Assembly (NCBI GenBank): GCA_021234155.1
Contig: JAJEKV010000009.1
Location: forward strand, 9,866,546-9,930,545
Direction of reading: 5' to 3'
DNA: 64,000 nucleotides
Origin: Isoetes taiwanensis
Lineage: Eukaryota; Streptophyta; Lycopodiopsida; Isoetales; Isoetaceae
This document shows, piece by piece, positions 1-11,634 of this stretch. The position numbers and the translations under genes are program-made. The number at the start of each line of letters is the position of its first letter. Position 1 is the stretch's first letter. Under the pieces are notes generated by a model. That model had not been told where the DNA came from. It worked only from the letters and a program-made list of their open reading frames with translations, and did not search any database.

Positions 1-1278
1 ATGATAACCAACTCAGAGATATCTAGATTGCTAAGCAATAGCCTAACATGGATGCATTGATACATTCATTTGGATTCTAGAGGGCAATTGTTATACCATT
101 CAGTTGACACGTATACATTCTTGCCGTGTTACTGGCACCTGCAAACCAAGACCATATCCATACTGGTCACACCAAGCCCTGCGTTCGATAGAAAGGCATG
201 TTTGGTATGGAATTGTTTGCATGAAGTAGCATTGGTTCTAAATCATATTCATACCGTTCACACCAAGCCCTGCGTTCATTAGAAAAGTTTGTTTGGTATG
301 GAATTGTTTGCATAAAGTAGCACTAGTTCTAAAGGCACAAATATCGAATACCATGGAGATAGTTTGAGTCAAAAACATCGAGAAGTTAAGGCAACAACTG
401 TTTCAAAAAATGTAATTAACAACTATTTCAAGAACCTGCTGGAAAAGTTTGTGATGTAGAAAAATAGATTTAAATTTTTTGCTCAAAGGTATTGTTGAAA
501 TGGTAGCGCTTTTAGAGGATTGACTATTTGCCATGATTTCTAAAGGTGTTATACCATGCTTGTTTCATTTCAAAATTTAACGTGACATGCATATTATAAA
601 TGAACGATTTGCAAGATTCTTCTATTCTTTCAGTTTAAAGTGAAGCCATTAATTTCAGAAATCTGTGCGTTAAAACTTCCGACAAACTGATTATGAAATC
701 CAATCGTGTCTCTTCATTTTTTAGCCCCTGTTGAATTCTGGTCTGGAAGACGCTACTCCAGACTGCAACTTAAGGTCAGACAAGAAAAGGATATCCAAAT
801 AGAAATCCGCTGCATAAGAAGGATAATGTTTTATATCCTTCATCTATAGTATCTATATTATGGAATATCTAAGTGACATTAGAATGGAAACAATAAGCAA
901 ATTATGTTTCCAAAATTTGAACATGTGGAGATCGAATCACTTTTTTTTAATTGAAGGCTGAAGTATATATTAAGTCCGTATGGTAAAAGTACACAGTACA
1001 TGAGAAGCTATTAAAAGCTTTTTTAGAAAATAACCTTTAGGAAAGGGTAGGTTAGTGACCCTGATAAAACCAAACTATCCAAAATCAGAAATAGAGCGTA
1101 AAAGTTTTGGCAGTTTCAAGCAGATACATCAGCTGGTGTCAAGATTAGCCAGGTGATCAGTGTTCACCCGAAAATCTTCTTTTCTTAGGCTCCCTGTTAG
1201 AATGGTCCTTCCTTCCCATTCCCTTATTAGCCACAATGAATAGGCAATAAGGGCATTTGCACATATGTGGATATCGAA
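1..1278. other. Intergenic region downstream of DCL1
   Basis: AT-rich sequence 3' of the DCL1 stop codon. I see no coding gene. It should contain the DCL1 3' UTR at its right end. The only structure I can support is the tandem duplication at 153-334, listed separately. Confidence 0.6.
153..334. repeat. Two-copy 91-bp tandem duplication
   Basis: Units 153-243 and 244-334 align end to end with about ten substitutions. Both begin catatYcatac and contain cacaccaagccctgcgttc followed by ttggtatggaattgtttgc. No coding meaning is visible. Confidence 0.85.
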
Positions 1279-4200
1279 TCACGACACCTTATTTTTCAAA
1301 AGCTGCAATAAAATAACTGCAGCTGAATCCTTAGCCTTTTTCACACTGGGCATCGGTTGACCTTCACACTCTTGTGTCCATCCATGCTCAGTGGTATGCA
1401 CCCGGACAGTATAGGTAAATCTCTTTGCATGAGCAGGGCCACTTTCATGCAGCAATCTGATAACACAACAAATCATATTACTACGTGCTAAAGTTAGGCA
1501 AAACTCAATGTAAAGACATAAGTGATAAACCTGTATTGTGGCATTGGCCACTGGCTTCTGAGACAAATGTCATTTAGTGTTTGTCTTGTAAAAGGGCCTG
1601 CATCCTTGCCACCTTGTTTACTACCACTAGCTGCATCCTTCATTTTCGTATCTTCTTCCTTACTCAAGTCATTCAGTTTCAGGACTACAAGAGCATTTCT
1701 CGCAGCCAACTTTTGTGCCATTTTTCTCTGTGCGTTCTGAGCAGAACCTATTTGCACGCCATCTACAAAAACTTCTACTGTTGCCAAATTTCCCGCCCTT
1801 GATGCCTTATATTCAAGGCCCTCTGCCTGTTGTTGACAACGTTCTTGAAGTTCTCTTACTGGATGCATGGGCAAAGTCTCAGGTGTCACAATTGGTTGTA
1901 AAAGCGGTTTGAAAACCTAAATTCAGAAGAAAAAAAACTTTAGGGATAATGTAACAAAAGGGAAAATTTCCCGTAAGAGACAAAAGCAATTAACAAAGAA
2001 CATTAAAGAAATAGTCCATTATCAGAACAGAAATAAAAAAACAGTGCTTTAAGTTATACCTTCCAGACCATGTCTGTGTTCAATGCAGCATCAATGAAAA
2101 TGGCACCTGCAACTGACTCTAAGATATCACCGAGCACTTTAGGGGCCTTGAAGTCACCAATACCAAATGAGTTTACTCCTGGCTTATCCAACTCGGACTG
2201 AATGTCATTAACAAAATCATGGATCTGTAATCACAAAAACAAAGATATAACACCACGACATGGTACACAAAAAGAAAGCACATTGGGACTCAAAAATGAT
2301 ATGCTCGCTGAGAACATAGAAAGGTACCAAAGAAAGTTAACCCCTATGTTTGAGCTTTTTTCTGGCTCTTTCACAATTGGATTAAGAACCATCAAAGTGA
2401 AAATCAACCAATAACCTCTCACTACCAGGTTTTTCTTCAAAACAACTCAATGCAGTTCTACTGTAGATGATTTCATAATTCTTCTCCAAAAAGCAAAGCA
2501 ACGGTAAGGGGAAGGGGAGGATTGAATTTGACCTAATTTTCTTCTATTTATCTGTCATTCCTCGCTCCTTTTGTCTTCAAACATTATCATAATTGAAACG
2601 ATGCAGCAGGAAAGGAAGGGAAGGGAAGGGAGGGGGGGAGGGGAGGGAGGGGAGGGAAGAGAATTGATCTAATTTCCTTCTATTCATCTGTTATTCCTCG
2701 CTGCCCAGATTGCACCCCAAAGAACTACCTATCAATCCTTACCTGTGTCTCTAAAGCAGAGGAGCCATGCCGAAGATGGAGATGAAATGTATGCTTCACA
2801 GAGACTCTAGCAAAGTTCTCATTGTTTACAGCTGCTGCCCGTAGGTCAGTTAGCCGACCAGGTGGTAAGTCCTGGTATGAGAAAAAGAGATGACGTGTGA
2901 TTAAATAATCAAGCACGGCATCACCTATAAATTCAAGCCGTTGATAACAGGGAATGCCTGATGATGGACGAGAGGCGTGAGTTATTGCTTCCACCAGTAA
3001 ACTCTGAGCCTGGAATTGGTACCCAATTGCGTCCTCTAATTTCTTAAATTCTATACTTCTCATTACAACTTCTGGAACAGAATAACCTTTTCTCGCCTGA
3101 TCAACATCTTTCAAATCAAAGTCAATTGGAATACCAATCCAATTCATTAAGTGCTTAGCTGCTTTCTGCCCCCCCTCTACGTAGTATGTTCCTATGAGTG
3201 CCTCAACCACATCCGCCAAGGTTTTCGTGGAGAGAACCCTGTAGGAACTAGCATCAGCCTCTATCTCCCCATCCTCTAGTGAATGAGAGTCATCTTCAAC
3301 TTCCATTGCCCACAAGTCATTGTTAACTTCTGTTGACTCAACAGGGTTGCCCGTCTCTTGTGGGTCATCACCATTCTTTGTCTCCTCGTCAAAGACTGGA
3401 GGTACACCAGGGGCTGCCCATCTAGAGGGGGCAAAACGATCAGCCTGTATGTAGAACTGTAAGCTTTTATCAAGGGCATACTGATAAAGGACAGAGTTGC
3501 TGACAGTTTGTTGTCTCATGCGCGTAAGTTGCCCCTCATGTTTAGTAGGAAACTTTAGAAAGAGCCGTCTACTAACAACCCATTTCAAATAAGCATCACC
3601 CAAAAGCTCAGCCCTTTCATAACAAAATGTCTCCTGACACGAGGCAGCCGTCAAAGCTTCCAATAACTATAATCATCCAGAATCATATTAGAGCAATAAT
3701 ATAAGAGAAACAAAAAAAGTATAGAGACTATAGCTCACCTTGCAAGCAGCAATGGGATAATTAATCTCATGCTTTAGTTGAATGGCTAACAACATACTCT
3801 CCACTCTTCGCATTACAGAAGGCAACCTCTGTGCACCTCTAACAAGTGGCCCAGGAAGAGGATGCAAAAGACACAATTCTGGTGGTAGCATGACATAGTA
3901 GGCCTTGTCTATAACTTCTGATGCACCATTCTCTGCAAAAATTATGGTGCATCGATGTAATTTTAACAACATTGAAATATGATAATAATAAAAATAAGCA
4001 TAAATAACAAATAAAATCGTTGCCAATTTATGATCCAATTTTTTACTCCGGCGTTTATTTCAACACAATAAAGGCATATTGGTACTTTAGTAAGCAACAG
4101 AGACAAGACATGCTATGTCATGCTACCACCAGAATTGTTACTACTGCAAAAAACCTCCAGAGAAGACACGCTATTGTTCAAACTTGGTTCCAGCTTGCTG

Positions 4201-7200
4201 TTCCAGCCCACGTTCAATATGGTCCCAAAGCATGTGCATTAGAGACAATTCTGGCAGTAGCATGACATAGGATGACCTATCCAAAGAATAGGCTTTATAT
4301 GTGAAGACTGTTTTATTTCACCACGTGTGAAAATATCAGGCATTTAACGTGAATAACAAAAATAGTTAGGATAAAGAGAAAAACCGAACGAAGAGATAGA
4401 GAATTGTCTTGACCCGTTACGGCATGCATCCTTCCAGCTTCTCTACAATTTCCTCTTCCTGTAAGAAAGTTTGTAGACAAGTTTCGAGTTCCGTTCAAAT
4501 GGTATGCTAGACTACAGGAAGATGATTAATCTTCGGGATTTCCTCCTCAGGTTCCTGCCTTTATGGAATGTGGAATGGATCTACTAAAAATGCATTGATA
4601 TCAAACTTGGCAACAGAGGAAGGAAGATCTATTGATGCATAAGCCCTGACTAGAAAAAAACGTTGCTTATAGTTTTCATCAAAATTTATTATTTATGAAC
4701 AAATTTTTCTCTATCCAAAGTACCTAAAATTCTGTGTTACTTCAAAACCATCAGACCTAAATTAAAGAAAAATTTCAAAAACAGCCGCAGCTTTATTTCT
4801 TTGTCTCAATTTACTGCAATTTCCTGTTCAGAAAACACGTCTCATAAACACATCCAAAACAAGGACATTGGCTGGGCTCAACTTCAGGATGAAATACTAA
4901 AGACCTACAGAGAAATTACCATCCAGTGGTTCAAATCGAGGAGAAAGCAGATTTTTGCAATGTGAAACACCCCGCCCTCGTAAAAGAGGCTGGTTTTTAC
5001 AGACAAGATCCACACCATACCTATAGTAATTAACAACAATGCATACTGGTCAGATTAAGAAGAGAGTCCATTAAGGACTATTACAGAAAGCAATAAAGGA
5101 CTCACTTTTGCTTATAATAATCAGCATAAGAGCTGTACTCCAATGGACCTAAATACCCTTCCTTTCTAGGAAATGAGCTTTCAGCTGTCATTTCTGGGCA
5201 AATAGATTCAACATAGAATCTCTTTCCCGAATGCACAGCTGTCACAACCCTTCCAATGATGCCTTCCACACCTGAAAACCCATCTGCCATCAGGAGCCTC
5301 CCTTCAGGTGCAGGTACATATTTTGACTGTTCAATATGATCACGCTCAGGAACCAGGCCAGAAGCTTTCACAATGTCAAATGGAGCTACAGCACCTCTGA
5401 TACCATATGTAGGATGTTTTACCCCAAATGTCATGACAGATCTAAGCTTTGCAAATCCATACTCTCTCCGATCACCACCTAATGCTCGTTCATCTGTGCC
5501 AAGGTACACATCTGGTCTTGGACGCTGGAGAGGATTCTTCCAAGCATGTGTGGTCAATATGTTATTAATCAACTCCCAATCTATCTGCATGGAAGAATCT
5601 AGTGTAGCTGTTATTGGCACAAAGAGATATGCTTTATTTTGATCCCAAGGTGTCGAAGAAGGATCAACATCAATATCTAAAACAATGCTCATAAGCCTCA
5701 CGTGGAAGGACTTCAAAAGAACAACCTGTTGCATTGAAAAAACTTCACTCTGCTTAAATAGATAGAAACATAGCCAAATTTAGAATGTACTAATTTAAGT
5801 GCAATGTGAACAGTACAGCTCTTACATATTACCCTACCCCTCTATGAATGCATGACTGTCAGAACCAAGTATTTACCACCATAAAAATCTCACCTCAGGT
5901 ACGGTCAGCTTAATGCAACCCTTGAAAGCAAGTGAAGTTTTCACGGTCAGCGTTCGTGCGATAAAGAGGTCCATTGACATTGACAAAATCTAAGAGTATT
6001 AAAAAAATAGGAGAATTAAAGAACCGACACCACAGTTTAAGAAATTAAGAACTTTCATCACCTCCTCGTCTAGTTTCCGCCCGAAAAGAAGAGCAAAGTC
6101 AGATGCTTGTGTTAGAAGAGGGTCATTTGAGAAGCCAACATTTTTAGATTGAACCGCGTATATGTATAACGTCAGAATATTTGATTTGTCAGATTGATCT
6201 TTTTTCCCCGCGAGAATCCAATCACCCTGCTCAAGGCCATCAAGTAAGACAAGATACAAAAAACACTGCAAAATAAAGACGAACTTCCAATGGCATCAAC
6301 ATTCCTTCTGCCATAAACTGGCAAAACCTACTAGGTGAAAGATGGGACACCAGGATACAATAATTTTTGTCGACATTAGGTAGACAATGTATATCTAAAG
6401 TGCTTGGGTGATGTGAGATAACAAGTAACTTGGTAAATACTAATCCATACTTGCCACCTCCCAAAAACTCATAAACTACCTTTAAAATTTCAGCAACACC
6501 TTCTGGATAATATTCTCTGTGTCGAGCAGTTCCTGGAAGAGAATCCCCGACTACATCATCAATCTTTTCAGAGTCTTCATTAGTACCCTTATCTGGCAGA
6601 AGCATATCTGTGAAGGCTCCCAATTCATGAAGTTTTTTGCATGCGTCTAAACATACAGCCTATAAATAAACAGCAGATAGGAACCACATCAGTTAATTTG
6701 CAGAACCAAAATGAACAGCATACAACTTGCTAAAAGATTACCTGTTGTGCACCTCTAATGGAGGTACATATAGGCCCTTCAACGGTTTCTATCGGTGCAT
6801 TGCATGGAAGCCGGAGTTTGCAAGAGTAAGTTGCAGATCCATCTTTCTCGTGCTTGTGCATAATGAATTCAGGCTTAAGAATGGAGTACCTAATATAAAC
6901 CCGCCAATCCATATTACCAAGCATGTGCTTAACAAACCAAAATTCCTAGATTACAAGAGGCAAATTCTGTATGCCGTCCAACATCAACAGAATGGGTACT
7001 TAGAGGATATCAGAAATCGAAACTTAAATAAAAATTGTACCTATCACTAGGCAACTGAGAGCAGTACAAATGGACAAGGCCCACTGCAGAGTTTAGGCTA
7101 ACCATTGCTCCTGTTGATGGCACCTGATATACATCACCCTCAGCAGCTTCAACTGATGATAATATTTCTATTTCTTTTGCAATACTTAGTTCTGTCCTTT

Positions 7201-10200
7201 CAACAGCTTCCCTACGCAATGTCTCCTCACTATTTCGTGCATTTCTCAAAAATGCCTGATGAGCATTATTTCCCCTAGAAAGTAGCCATATTCCAAGAGA
7301 TGTGAAACAAGATGCAAATGCTAACTTTATGCTAGTAACAAAGATACATACTTCTCAAGCATGAGTATGTAATCTGAGCCTGGTTTACGAGCACGACCAC
7401 GTGACTGGATATAGGCTAATACAGTCTTTGCAAGGTCAAAACGTATTACCACGTTACACTGGCGAATGTCCAACCCCTCTTCTGCAACACTTGTTGCAAC
7501 CAGCAAAGTAACCTGTATACATAGTAAAAATGTCTTATGAAAGGCACAAGGTAAACAATATTTACAAAACAAATATTTGAAAAATGTACAAAAAGAGGGA
7601 CATACCCTTCCATCGCGAAATTTGGATATTGTTTCTTGCATTTGTCTAGTCCGCATGTCTTGATTATTGTTATGCCCGATTAAGCTCGCGCACTGAACAA
7701 ATTGCAAGGATGGTAGTTCGGCCAATATCTGCATAAAAATTGTCAGAACCTATTGCTAAGGAAGCAGCAGTTACATTTGGTAAGACAAATAGTCCTTAGA
7801 TAACCTTAGGAAGGACCGTTGCCGCAACTACACGCTCCACAAAGATGATGGCTCTAAAATCATCCGTATAGCGGTACCTCATCAATATTTTAATTAGTGA
7901 TTGTACCTTTGGCGTGACTTTACCATCAGCTACGGCTTCACCAAGAATTTGATCTACATGTTCTCCTCCTGAGACAACTGAACCCAGTGTGCTTTGATTG
8001 TTAGAGAAGTATTAGGTTCTTTACATGTTGGTCAGAAAATAGAAAAGTAAGCTTCCAAACTTATGATGCTTGCAAAACTTAAAGACATGTGAATATGAAG
8101 AAGACATACCTCGTGTATCTGGAAGTTCTCCCTCCTCAACTTCAGCACTCCCAGGTAATGGTTTTGCTTGATTCATGCAGTCAACGGGTCCTTCCTTCAA
8201 ATGACATTCTAATATATCAACAACCTTTTGCAAGTAAGATTCCTGAAACTTTACATCAACTTGATGGCCGACTCTTTCATCATTTTTCAAATTTGACAGA
8301 AATGATTGTGCCACCTGTCAGTCGGCCATGGAATTCAAAACAGTGTTATTAGTTTTTAAGTAAGGAATAAATATGTATATTCATGACAGAACATTCCTTG
8401 CCTTGTATGCACACCATTGACCAAGTTCATCAAGAGTGTATGTGACGGCACGAAGCTTCTGAAGCAGATTAGCTGCTCCATCACTCTCTGTTCTCTCTGA
8501 GACACCATAAACAAGGCGGAGCTCTTCTGTCAGCCCAGCATCTCGGGCACCCATAAACTGCCATTTGCTACGTTTCGAGCTGGAACTAGCGGCATCTTCA
8601 ACTGCCGATTCCATCTGCTTGATCTGTTCACGGAGAGACCATAAGATAGCTGCTTTATCATACTCCACAACTGTTTCAAGTGGTGTTGGTACATGCTTCT
8701 CTAATTCTTTGCGATCTCTAATTGTGCAAACTGTGGAATCCAGTTTGCTTTCCAGGTTTCGAATTTTTATTGCACAGTCTTCTTGACTTGACACCCCTGC
8801 ATATCCGAAATTCATAAGAGAGTCAGTCTCTTTTCAATCATACAATTTGCAGACTTCAAAGAGATATATTATGGTTATTTATAGCCAAAAGCAGGTCTTT
8901 AGCGCAGTAACTTTTTCCATTAACTATTAGTTGTTTGGACAAATAATAAAAACGTTAAAGGATATTTCCTGGAATCAGCTTCCTCTCTTCTGTTTTACCA
9001 TTAAGGAAACGCCTATGTCACATATTTACCTTTCAAGTTTACAGGAGAGGCTGTCATTCCAAAAACTGCAGGCCTCTTCTCCTTCGGTGTCAAGTGATAG
9101 AACTCGGACATGACTAATGAATATGGGTGTTTTTTCACTGCATGGTGACATTCATCCAATATAAGGAGATCAACCATTGGCATTCTTAATATGCTATGCC
9201 TCAAAATGTTCAACAATATCTGTGCCGTCATAACAAGAACCTGAGAAATTACGTGATGCATAAAGGCATTCAGTTCAGGGCAACTGCATGTCAAGAAATA
9301 AATTTACAAGCCCATACCTCCTTATTTTCAAATTCTCGCTGCCACCTTCTAGCATCCCAGAAATCTTGACCCATCTCGCCACAATAATGTCCCACACGAA
9401 AGCCTGTGCATTCACGAATTACTTCTGCTTGCTGTGATAGAAATTTTGCAGTGATTGTCTTAGTCAAATTAGGCAAGTTGAATGCTATAACTAAAGCCAC
9501 AAATAACGGATTATATCACTACATCAAACTTGTGACTAAATGGTGATCGCAGAAAGACAATATGACGAACTTATTCTATATAAAAGGCAAGCAATCCATT
9601 TTCAGAAGGTTCATTTTTCTAAGTTCCTAAAAGCCCAAGCTAGTATCTTGGCACACGTGAACATATGAAAGGTCATTCAAGAAGGTTCATTTTTCTAGGT
9701 TCCTAAAAGCATAAGCTAGTCTCTTGGCACAAATGACGAAACACATGAAATGCCAGATGGTAATGCTTACCTGATACACAAGGGGCACTTTAGGAACTAG
9801 AAAAACTGCAAGCATCTTCCGTTTTTGTGGGCACAGGGCTTCATGCTTGCTCTTCATAAGCAGAACAGCAATTAAGGTCTTTCCTGCTCCTGTCTCTAGG
9901 AAAGCGATCGTATTCTTCAACTTGGCCTGCTCTAAAACCTCTAGTTGATATTTGCGGGCATGTTCTACAGGTGCTTTCTCACTTGTCTCCTTTTGCCCAC
10001 TAGAATCCTTGGCAGATTGATTCTTTTTTATTTTCTCATCTTCGCTTTTCTTGCAACTAGCTCTTGAAGAAGCTCGTCTTACCCTCTCCCTTTCAATGTA
10101 ATCAATGTCGCTACGATGCCTATCACTATCCCTGTCCCACTCCCTGTCCCTCTTTCTGCATCTGTAGTCATTGTCTCTCAGCCTTGTTCTAGACTCACAC

Positions 10201-10553
10201 ACTCTTCTTTTATCTAACCTCATAGTCTGATCACATCGAACAGTATTGTTTCCCTCTGTCTCTATTCGTGTAACTGATCCTTCTACTTTCACCCTCTTCT
10301 TTGACCTTTCAATATCCTTGCCAGTGCCTCCATCACCAGTCCTACACCGTGAAGTTTCAGCATCCTTGTCAATCTCTCCATCCCCAGTCTTATAAGACCT
10401 GTCATCCTTATTTCCCCTCTTTTTTGAGCTGTCCGCACCATAGCCAGGGCCTCCAGTTCTACAAGGGGTACTCGTCTTCTTTAGATCAAAGCCATTAACC
10501 GTAGACTTCATTTGTGTATGTGTGCAAGCTCTGATATTATCTCTGCTATCCAT
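1279..10553 (-). CDS. DCL1: DICER-LIKE 1 endoribonuclease, complete, 20 coding exons
   Basis: Plant DCL1 cuts pri- and pre-miRNA hairpins in the nucleus. Exons in gene order: 10553-9771, 9431-9318, 9240-9030, 8796-8402, 8314-8110, 7977-7805, 7728-7606, 7512-7352, 7274-7041, 6889-6742, 6659-6480, 6226-6062, 5989-5894, 5749-5106, 5020-4920, 3932-3739, 3666-2743, 2224-2060, 1916-1531, 1456-1279. They sum to 5580 nt, 1859 codons plus stop, and every phase closes (Arabidopsis DCL1 is about 1909 aa). Visible domains: an Arg/Asp/Ser-rich N-terminus; helicase Walker A GAGKT near residue 222 and DECH at 328-331; helicase C-terminal SRGRARKPGSDYIL; a DUF283-type region near 750-880; PAZ-region sequence in exons 14-15; RNase IIIa ERAELLGDAYLKW near 1326 with DVVEALIG near 1461; RNase IIIb LEFIGDAVLD near 1553; two C-terminal dsRBDs in exons 19-20. 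No stop or frameshift is seen. All introns are GT-AG except intron 4 (GC-AG). Confidence 0.97.
2609..2660. repeat. Purine/G-rich tract in DCL1 intron 17
   Basis: A G/A-only run with repeated GGGA and GGGG blocks lies in the 518-bp intron 2225-2742. It is C/T-rich on the transcribed-sense strand of DCL1. The intron also carries a local duplication: about 2515-2565 and 2657-2705 share ttgaatttgacctaatttt-like and cttctatttatctgtcattc-like sequence. Confidence 0.7.
4101..4282 (-). ncRNA. Candidate MIRNA-like foldback in DCL1 intron 15
   Basis: The 987-bp intron between exons 15 and 16 holds two partial copies of exon 16 in opposite orientation. Read along the DCL1 transcript, a sense copy (about 4282-4231) comes first and an antisense copy (4150-4101) follows. 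The core arms 4245-4270 and 4113-4138 pair over 26 nt, with only two adjacent G.U wobbles. Pairing extends about 12 nt outward with two mismatches and about 10 nt inward with gaps, leaving a loop of roughly 80 nt. The antisense core is perfectly complementary to exon 16 mRNA at 3873-3898. Structure and homology are seen in the sequence; that it is processed is inference. Precedents are MIR838 in an Arabidopsis DCL1 intron and miR1047 in a Physcomitrella DCL1a intron. Confidence 0.55.
8315..8401 (-). other. GC-AG intron 4 of DCL1
   Basis: Exon 4 ends after the codons for WCAYK with donor AAG|GCAAGG. Exon 5 starts after ctgacag with VAQSFLSNL. No GT donor nearby keeps the conserved protein, so this is a GC-AG intron. 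Such introns are a known minority class, and the donor matches its strong consensus. Confidence 0.8.
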
Positions 10554-10558
10554 TTCTT

Positions 10559-10834
10559 CTATAGTATTCTAAAGGCTGTTCCTGAAAGCAATGTTATACC
10601 GTGTTCGTGGTTTAAGTACTTAAGCTTCAGCTTGTGTTGTCCTCCCGCCGGATCTGAGGCCTCCTCTGTCCCCGTATCCCACCAGATCTGTGTATCAGAT
10701 GGGATGCGGGTGACCAGAGGAAGGAAGAGCGCATTCAAGTTACACTGAACTCTACTACACTGCTCTTCCACAAACATAACTCCGGGAAGAGACAGACCCT
10801 TTTCCGGCAATTTTCCGTTTGACTTGATCGGCAT
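10559..10834 (-). other. Upstream ORF in the DCL1 leader (91 codons)
   Basis: An ATG at 10834 opens a frame on the DCL1 strand that ends in TAG at 10561-10559, five bases before the DCL1 start codon. The peptide resembles nothing I recognise. If the leader is unspliced, ribosomes would meet this frame first. A possible 3' splice site (tttcag, near 10581) means a leader intron could remove most of it. Confidence 0.35.
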
Positions 10835-11007
10835 GAGTATGTTACTATGTTTCCGCGTAAAGTACAGTTTCACTCCAAAGTTACGAACGGAACGGAGAGT
10901 TCAGTCAAAAGAATCTCTGATAAACAATCGAACCGTGCACTTATAGTATTGGAAACTTTTTAAAGCCTACCCCAGGTTCGAAAAATATTTTAGATGTAAC
11001 CAGAAAA

Positions 11008-11045
11008 TTTGCCGTCTTCTATTTATATTTACGGGATTTTACAAA
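11008..11045 (-). promoter_or_regulatory. Probable DCL1 core promoter (TATA box)
   Basis: On the minus strand TATAAATAG occupies 11027-11019, inside CSGTAAATATAAATAGARG followed by RCGGC. The same block, with about three differences in 25 bases, precedes the HAD phosphatase gene. A start site about 30 bases downstream would give DCL1 an approximately 430-nt leader before the ATG at 10553. Confidence 0.55.
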
Positions 11046-11632
11046 ATTGAAAACAAAACAAAACAAAGTTGCTGGAAATTTGCCCGAATTTATCACCCTT
11101 TAAAGGCTGAAACAAAAATACATACATTAATTGAAAAATACGATCAAACTAACTGAAGAATATATAGAAAGAATCTCTTCAATTGGAAGCAGAGCACTAA
11201 TTTGTTGGAACATGCATACAATCATGTGGGAGTGTTAGTGCCAGATCTTTGGAGCTCGGGGCCGCCAAGCAATTACAACTCGTTAATGCACTGCAACTTT
11301 GCTACTTAGGCTATGCATATAAGATATGCAATTGCAATTCTACTCTGCCGCCCAGCTAGGCCAGAGCATGGCATGCCCAGTATGGTCGCCTGACCTTTTC
11401 AAAAAATCCCCAGTCCCCTAACCTTTAAACTGGAAATTTGCATGTTTGGATGAATCTTTACCTGCAATTCGCCATATGTCTGAAATTTTTGTTGGAACCA
11501 CCCGCAGTAGCCCTAAACCCCAACTGGACTTTAAGAGATTCAACCGGCAATCCTCGAGCCAAACCCCCACTTTTTCGAACCCTGGCCTACCCTAAATTCG
11601 CTTGCAGTGGGATATTTTTCAAGGTGCGTTGA
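11046..11632. other. Unassigned region upstream of DCL1
   Basis: No gene, tRNA or clear repeat seen. It lies between the DCL1 promoter and the first unit of the transposon-arm repeat, whose earliest recognisable unit is near 11635-11680. Confidence 0.5.
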
Positions 11633-11634
11633 TT

